Positions 14,283 through 18,441 of a DNA stretch of 18,441 nucleotides are shown here, in pieces; the first letter of the stretch is position 1; every line of letters starts with the position of its first letter. Below the pieces are notes generated by a model, which did no database searches, was not told the DNA's origin, and was given only the letters and a program-made list of their open reading frames with translations. The DNA is from Comamonadaceae bacterium (GTDB lineage Bacteria; Pseudomonadota; Gammaproteobacteria; Burkholderiales; Burkholderiaceae_C), in assembly GCA_947460165.1 (NCBI GenBank), contig CANHKH010000019.1, positions 1-18,441 of the forward strand. The letters are read 5' to 3'. The position numbers were made by a program, and so were the translations under genes.

Positions 14283-15242
14283 ATGAAAAGACGCATCGCA
14301 CTGATGGCGGCAGCCTGCCTGGCAGCCCTGCCGGCCTTAGCCTCCGACTGGCCCAGCAAAACCATCACCCTGGTCGTGCCCTTTCCTGCCGGCGGCAGCA
14401 CGGATGCAGTGGCCAGACTGATCGCGCAGCGGCTCAGCGAAAGGCTGGGCCAGCCGGTGGTGGTGGACAACCGCGCCGGCGCCGGCGGCAACCTCGGCAC
14501 GGACCTGGTGGCCAAGGCCACCGCCGATGGACACACCTTGGCGCTGTCGACCTCGGGGCCGCTGGCCAACAACCGGGTCCTCATGAAGACCATGCCCTTC
14601 GACCCACTGCGAGACCTCACCCCGGTGGTGGCCATCGGCGAGATTCCCATGGGCATCGCCGTGAACCCGGGCCTGAAGGTCAACTCGCTCAAGGAGTTTC
14701 TCGAGCGCGCGGGCGCACAGCCGGGCAAGCTGTCGATCGCTCACCCGGGCAATGGCACCATCGGCCACCTCACGGCCGAACTGCTCAAGAGCCAGGCCAA
14801 TGTGAGCGCGCTGAGCGTGCCCTACAAGGGCGACACGCCAGCCATCGCCGACGTGGTGGGCGGCAGCGTCGATGCGGTCGCCATGCCCATCACCGCCCTG
14901 GTGCCCCAGATCCAGAGCGGCAAGCTGATCGGCTTGGCCGTGACCTCCAGGCAGCGCTTTGCCGGCCTACCTCAACTGCCCACAGCCATCGAGCAAGGCG
15001 TGGACGCCGATGCCTCGGTCTGGATGGCCGTCGTCGGTCCCCGAGGGCTGCCCGCGCCCGTGGTCGATCGACTGAACAAGGAGATCAACGCCATTTTGTC
15101 CACGCCCGAGGCACGCGCCCGGCTGGCCCAGTTCGGCGCCGCGCCCATGGGCGGCAGCCCGCAGCAGTTGTCGCAGCTCATGCTCAGCGACAGCGCCAAA
15201 TGGAAAAAAATTGTCGACTCAGCCCGCATCACCCTGGATTGA
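14283..15242 (+). CDS. Bug/TctC family periplasmic solute receptor, first gene of the catabolic operon
   Basis: From the ATG at 14283 the protein has 319 residues. A GTG at 14208 would start inside the operator and add a segment unlike a signal peptide, whereas AAGGAG precedes 14283 by about 7 bases and a typical signal peptide follows (MKRRIALMAAACLAALPALA). Bug hallmarks are ITLVVPFPAGGSTDAVAR (about 28-45), VVVDNRAGAGGNLGTDLVAK, and VPYKGDTPAIADVVGG further on. It is the first of five genes with spacings of 3 bases or overlaps of 4 bases. Its ligand is therefore probably the compound processed by the downstream amidohydrolase, or its precursor. No TctA/TctB is encoded here, so the membrane part must come from elsewhere. 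Confidence 0.94.
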   Translation: MKRRIALMAAACLAALPALASDWPSKTITLVVPFPAGGSTDAVARLIAQRLSERLGQPVVVDNRAGAGGNLGTDLVAKATADGHTLALSTSGPLANNRVLMKTMPFDPLRDLTPVVAIGEIPMGIAVNPGLKVNSLKEFLERAGAQPGKLSIAHPGNGTIGHLTAELLKSQANVSALSVPYKGDTPAIADVVGGSVDAVAMPITALVPQIQSGKLIGLAVTSRQRFAGLPQLPTAIEQGVDADASVWMAVVGPRGLPAPVVDRLNKEINAILSTPEARARLAQFGAAPMGGSPQQLSQLMLSDSAKWKKIVDSARITLD

Positions 15243-15245
15243 TTC

Positions 15246-16187
15246 ATGAGCAACGGACGCCCCCTTCTTTTTGATTCCCATGCCCACCTCGTTGCCGACG
15301 ACCAGCAGCGCTACCCCCGCAACCCGATGCAGCGTGCGGCCGACGCGCCCTACCGCCCGCCCGGGGTCATCGGCAGGCCTGGCGGCCACCACGGCCCCCA
15401 CCCGATCAACGAGGTGCCCGACACCTCGCGCATGCTGTTGTGGATGCGCGAGCAAAACGTCGACGCGGCCGTGGCAGTGCAAAAGCGCATGATCTACCGC
15501 TTTGACAACAGCTACATCCTGGACTCATCGGACGCCCACCCCGAGGTGTTTTCAGCGGTGGTGATCTTGGACGCCGAAGACCCGGCCACCCCCGAACTGG
15601 TGCGCAGCTACATCAAGAACCACGGGCTGTGCGGCCTGCGCCTGTTCGGCGGCCGCAAGCCCGATGGCAGCATGCCCTGGCTCAATTCCGAGCAGGCCCA
15701 CAAAGCCTGGGAGGTGGTCAATGAAGCGGGCATCGTGATGGACCTGGAGGTGCTGGCCCAGGGCGGTGGCGGGCCCTCGATTCCAGCCATTCTGGAGATG
15801 GCTGCGCGCTACCCAGATGTGCGCATCGTGCTGGATCACCTGCTCGAGCCAGAGATGGACGAGGGCGAGCACTTCGGCCTGGATGAGCGCTATGAAAAGC
15901 TCGCCGGGCACGAACGCATCTTCTTCAAATTCACCTCGATCAACCTGGACACCTGCCGAGAAATGGGCATTCCCGCCGACAAAGTGCTCCGGCGTGCCGC
16001 CGACCTGTTCGGCGCCGATCACCTGATGTGGGGCTCGGACATAGGCACCTCCTCGGGCACCTATGCGGACATGGTGCAGCGCATGATCGAGGCATCCCAC
16101 CTGCTCACGGCCCATGAGCAAGCCTTGGTCTTTCATGACACGGGCCGGCGGGTCTTTGTCAAAGGCGGCCACAAAGGCCTGGCGTGA
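15246..16187 (+). CDS. Amidohydrolase, 2-pyrone-4,6-dicarboxylate hydrolase-like (TIM barrel)
   Basis: The 313-residue protein is a metal-dependent amidohydrolase of the COG3618/PDC-hydrolase type. It opens with FDSHAHL (His12, His14) after the first strand. It has the VRIVLDHLLEP segment (Asp197, His198), FFKFTSIN near 226-233 and a late MWGSDIG with Asp265, the usual catalytic aspartate. Such enzymes hydrolyse lactones such as 2-pyrone-4,6-dicarboxylate, or act as decarboxylases or amidases. A His/Pro-rich loop (about 36-58) lies between the first two strands. It starts 3 bases after the Bug gene and its stop overlaps the next GTG start. The neighbouring hydratase and aldolase favour a lactonase-type first step, which is inference. 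Confidence 0.88.
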   Translation: MSNGRPLLFDSHAHLVADDQQRYPRNPMQRAADAPYRPPGVIGRPGGHHGPHPINEVPDTSRMLLWMREQNVDAAVAVQKRMIYRFDNSYILDSSDAHPEVFSAVVILDAEDPATPELVRSYIKNHGLCGLRLFGGRKPDGSMPWLNSEQAHKAWEVVNEAGIVMDLEVLAQGGGGPSIPAILEMAARYPDVRIVLDHLLEPEMDEGEHFGLDERYEKLAGHERIFFKFTSINLDTCREMGIPADKVLRRAADLFGADHLMWGSDIGTSSGTYADMVQRMIEASHLLTAHEQALVFHDTGRRVFVKGGHKGLA

Positions 16188-16825
16188 GCGGGTACACCAG
16201 CATCACGGCCGGCGACCTGGACACCGCCACGGCCTACCGGCTCATTTGCGGCATCGTGGTGCCTCGTCCTGTGGCCTGGATCACCACCGTGGATGCGCAA
16301 GGCCGGGTCAATGCCGCGCCCTTCAGCTCCTACAACTATGTGGCACACAGCCCGCCCATGGTGGCCATCAACATCGGCACGCGACGGGGCGAGCTCAAGG
16401 ACACGGCGCGCAACATCCGGGACACGGGGTTTTTCTGCGTCAACGTGGCCACTGAGGCATCCATGGAAACCATGCATCAGTGCGGCGCCGACTATCCCCC
16501 CGAGGTGAGCGAACCCGACGCCCTGGGCATTGAACTGCTGCCCGGACTGAGCACGCCGGTCCCTCGCATTGCCGCCTCCCCCATCCATATGGAATGCCAG
16601 TTGGACCAGTTCGTGGCCCTGGGCCGCGGGCTCAACACCTTGTACATCGGTGCGGTGCTCACCTTCCACCTGTCCCCATCCGTCTACGACGGCCGCAATG
16701 TTGACAGTGTGCAGCTGCGACCCATCGCCCGCTTAGGCGGCCCCTTGTACGCCGGCCTGGGCGAGATCTTTCACCGCCCAGCGCTGCAGCGCCCACCCGG
16801 CGAGCCTGGGGAGAATGCCCAATGA
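16184..16825 (+). CDS. Flavin-reductase-like FMN-binding protein (DIM6/NTAB family)
   Basis: The 213-residue protein starts at GTG, overlapping the amidohydrolase stop by 4 bases. The FMN-binding split-barrel pattern is clear: CGIVVPRPVAWITTVDAQG (22-40), then VNAAPFSSYNY, PPMVAINIG and GELKDTARNI. The C-terminal 15 residues are rich in Pro, Gly and Glu and probably disordered. It is a distant paralogue of the protein at 5426..6067, with the same order of motifs and the same length. Possible roles are FMN reduction for an oxygenase or direct reduction or cleavage of a pathway intermediate. No flavin monooxygenase is encoded in the operon, although the bicupin downstream might be an oxygenase. 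Confidence 0.86.
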   Translation: MSGYTSITAGDLDTATAYRLICGIVVPRPVAWITTVDAQGRVNAAPFSSYNYVAHSPPMVAINIGTRRGELKDTARNIRDTGFFCVNVATEASMETMHQCGADYPPEVSEPDALGIELLPGLSTPVPRIAASPIHMECQLDQFVALGRGLNTLYIGAVLTFHLSPSVYDGRNVDSVQLRPIARLGGPLYAGLGEIFHRPALQRPPGEPGENAQ

Positions 16826-17586
16826 GTTACCAACTTCCCCAGGGTGAACACTGGCAGGTGGGCACCTTCATCAAGACCACCTCGCCGCAGTGCGTGGAAA
16901 TCCTGGGCGGCTCGGGCCTGGATTTCGCGGTATTGGACGCCGAACACGCCCCCTTTGACCGCGGCACCCTGGACCTGGCCCTGATGGCAGGCAAGAGCGT
17001 GGGCCTGCCTCTTTTTGTACGCGTGCTCGAGAGCACGGCGGCCGGGCTGCTGTCGGTGCTGGACATGGGCGCCGCCGGCGTGCTGGTGCCACATGTGGAC
17101 ACGCCGGAGCAGGCACGCGAAGTGGTGGCGCATTGCCGCTATGTGGGCGGGCAGCGCGGCTATTCGAGCTCTCCCCGAGCGGCGGGCTACGGTCGGCTGG
17201 GCATGAAGGAGGCCATCCGACAAGGAGACCTCAAGCTGCTGGTGGCGCAGATCGAAAGCCTGACTGCCGTCAAAAATGCGGCGGCCATTGCCGCCGTGGA
17301 CGGCGTGGCCGGAATTTTTGTGGGCCGTGCGGACCTGGCATTGTCCATGGGCCTGGACAGCGCCCAGGCGCCCGAGGTCCTCGCAGCCACCGAACAGGTG
17401 GTGCACGCGGGCCTGGCGGCCGGCAAGGTCGTGGGCATGGCTGTGGGCAGTTCCGAAGAGCGAAACAAATACCTGGCCATGGGCGTGCGCTGGTTCATCC
17501 ACGCTTCCGACCAGACGCTGCTTCGCCAGGCCGCCAGCGCCATCGCCCGCCCTTCGACTGTGACCCAACTGAAAGCCAAGGCATGA
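16822..17586 (+). CDS. HpcH/HpaI family aldolase
   Basis: The 254-residue protein has the family length and active-site layout: His42 in EHAPFD as catalytic base, Arg67 in FVRV, Glu145 in QIES and Asp171 in VGRADLALSMG as metal ligands, and the GYSSSPRAAGYG loop at 113-124. These class II aldolases cleave 4-hydroxy-2-oxo acids, giving pyruvate (or oxaloacetate-type products) and an aldehyde or oxo acid, in the cytoplasm. It overlaps both neighbours by ATGA. As the carbon-carbon cleaving enzyme it is probably the last step of the pathway, acting on a hydroxy-oxo acid made by the hydratase encoded upstream. A citrate lyase beta-like role is less likely because the length and motifs fit HpaI. 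Confidence 0.9.
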   Translation: MSYQLPQGEHWQVGTFIKTTSPQCVEILGGSGLDFAVLDAEHAPFDRGTLDLALMAGKSVGLPLFVRVLESTAAGLLSVLDMGAAGVLVPHVDTPEQAREVVAHCRYVGGQRGYSSSPRAAGYGRLGMKEAIRQGDLKLLVAQIESLTAVKNAAAIAAVDGVAGIFVGRADLALSMGLDSAQAPEVLAATEQVVHAGLAAGKVVGMAVGSSEERNKYLAMGVRWFIHASDQTLLRQAASAIARPSTVTQLKAKA

Positions 17587-18425
17587 GCAACTCCGCACTG
17601 CGCCCCGCCTCCGTCGTCCGCCACCACAGTCGCCCGCCGCAGATTGAGACCGAGGGCGTTCGCACCTGGGTTGCCCGGGGTGCGAACTTTGTCGTGACCG
17701 TCAGCGAGGTGCAGGCCGGCGGCCGCATCGAGCGGCAGGCCCAGCCCGACGAGTACTTTGTCTTCCTGCCCCACGCCGGCGCACGCATACGCTGCGCCGA
17801 GCAGCACATTGAGGCCGCACAGGAATCGGTGACCATTGTTCCCCCCGGGAACAGCGAGATCGTCGTCCAGGCCGCAGGACAGGTGGTCTGCGTGTTCTCC
17901 AACGCCAACGCCGACCTTCTGGCCCTGGCCGATAACGCTGCCGATTACGCGGCGCCCATGCCCGAGGTCGCCCCCCTGGTGCCCTGGCCCACGCCGACCG
18001 ACGGCTTTCGGCTCAGGAACTACCCGCTGGCTCAATACACGCAGGCCGACAGCAACATGCGCATTTTCCGCAGCACCAAGCTGATGCTCAATGTGATGAC
18101 GCCGCGCATGGTGGCCAGGGACGTGAAGAAACTCAGCCCGCATTCGCACACCGACTTCGAGCAAGGCTCTCTGGCGATCCAGGGCTCTTGGGTGCATCAC
18201 ATGCGCTATCCCTGGACGCCGAACATGACCGAGTGGCGCGAGGACGAAGCCATCGGCGTGGACAGCCCCTCGCTGACCGTGGTCCCGCCCAAGGTGATCC
18301 ACACCAGTCGCAACACCAACGACGGCGGCGCCTGGCTGCTGGACATCTTCGCGCCGCCGCGCATGGACTTCTCCAGCAAGCCGGGCAAGGTGGCCAACGA
18401 GAAGGACTACCCCTTGCCGACTTGA
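17583..18425 (+). CDS. Bicupin protein, probable metal-dependent enzyme
   Basis: The 280-residue protein overlaps the aldolase stop by ATGA and is the last gene seen. It contains two cupin halves. The C-terminal half carries a canonical metal site: His187, His189 and Glu193 in SPHSHTDFEQG, and His240 in VVPPKVIHTSRN. The N-terminal half (about 30-110) keeps the strand pattern (DEYFVFLPHAG, VTIVPPGNSEIVV) but lacks the histidines, so it is probably structural. Bicupins include dioxygenases, isomerases and decarboxylases. Its place in the operon makes an oxygenase or isomerase acting on the pathway substrate plausible. I cannot assign a reaction. No signal peptide is present, so it is cytoplasmic. 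Only 16 bases follow the stop, too few to judge termination. Confidence 0.8.
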   Translation: MSNSALRPASVVRHHSRPPQIETEGVRTWVARGANFVVTVSEVQAGGRIERQAQPDEYFVFLPHAGARIRCAEQHIEAAQESVTIVPPGNSEIVVQAAGQVVCVFSNANADLLALADNAADYAAPMPEVAPLVPWPTPTDGFRLRNYPLAQYTQADSNMRIFRSTKLMLNVMTPRMVARDVKKLSPHSHTDFEQGSLAIQGSWVHHMRYPWTPNMTEWREDEAIGVDSPSLTVVPPKVIHTSRNTNDGGAWLLDIFAPPRMDFSSKPGKVANEKDYPLPT

Positions 18426-18441
18426 GCAGGCCTCTTTCGGC

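Noticed and set aside
14081..15274. Plus-strand open frame of 397 codons
   Set aside because: It overlaps the IclR and Bug genes in another frame and is Arg/Gly/Gln-rich without family motifs; the true frames have strong signatures and ribosome sites.
17187..18302. Minus-strand open frame of 371 codons
   Set aside because: It is the antisense shadow of the aldolase and bicupin genes, with low-complexity His/Gly/Val composition.
1..18441. CRISPR array, intact insertion sequence or intact prophage genes
   Set aside because: No regularly spaced repeats, transposase or phage structural frames were seen; the only mobile-type traces are the umuDC and tRNA remnants and the C-rich repeats.

Overview
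The window is GC-rich (roughly 60 to 65 % by eye). It reads as a betaproteobacterial chromosome of the order Burkholderiales, most likely Comamonadaceae. Four orphan Bug/TctC-type periplasmic solute receptors, a SorAB-type sulfite dehydrogenase pair, a MipA/OmpV porin-like protein and dispersed C-rich palindromic intergenic repeats all fit that group. The taxonomic call is inference from gene content, because no rRNA or intact tRNA is present.

Left part (1 to 5.4 kb): the 3' end of a TRAP transporter large permease (DctM) and a mipA/ompV-like outer-membrane gene come first. A BrnT/BrnA-type toxin-antitoxin module on the minus strand follows. It lies between the 3' end of mipA and a second, about 90 % identical, orphan copy of that 3' end. 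After about 0.9 kb of gene-poor DNA come sorB and sorA on the minus strand (cytochrome c and Tat-exported molybdopterin subunit), then an intergenic stretch with two of the three copies of a C-rich repeat.

Middle part (5.4 to 9.9 kb): on the minus strand are a flavin-reductase-like FMN protein and a Bug receptor followed by a clear intrinsic terminator. A plus-strand Asp/Glu/hydantoin-racemase-like gene lacks the second catalytic cysteine. It converges on a carboxymuconolactone-decarboxylase-family gene, which is preceded by another Bug receptor with its own terminator.

Scar (9.9 to 10.6 kb): no intact gene is present. I read a decayed tRNA-Val(CAC) on the minus strand and, on the plus strand, a decayed umuDC remnant in which UmuD and UmuC pieces sit in one frame with internal stops. 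This looks like an old integration or rearrangement junction.

Right part (10.6 to 18.4 kb): a compact catabolic island. A Bug receptor (minus) diverges from a two-gene class I fumarase/tartrate-dehydratase-like hydratase (alpha, beta). An IclR-family regulator follows, then a tightly coupled operon: Bug receptor, PDC-hydrolase-like amidohydrolase, flavin-reductase-like protein, HpcH/HpaI aldolase and a bicupin. A 15-bp inverted repeat with TTCCGC/GCGGAA arms occurs in both promoter regions, in front of the hydratase genes and directly after the iclR-type stop codon, so the regulator probably controls both transcription units. Hydrolase, hydratase and aldolase together resemble the hydrolysis, hydration and retro-aldol logic of the protocatechuate 4,5-cleavage (PDC) lower pathway. 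However, the hydratase subunits deviate from the canonical family at motifs expected to contact substrate, so the substrate is unknown. This island is the best candidate for an undescribed pathway in the window.
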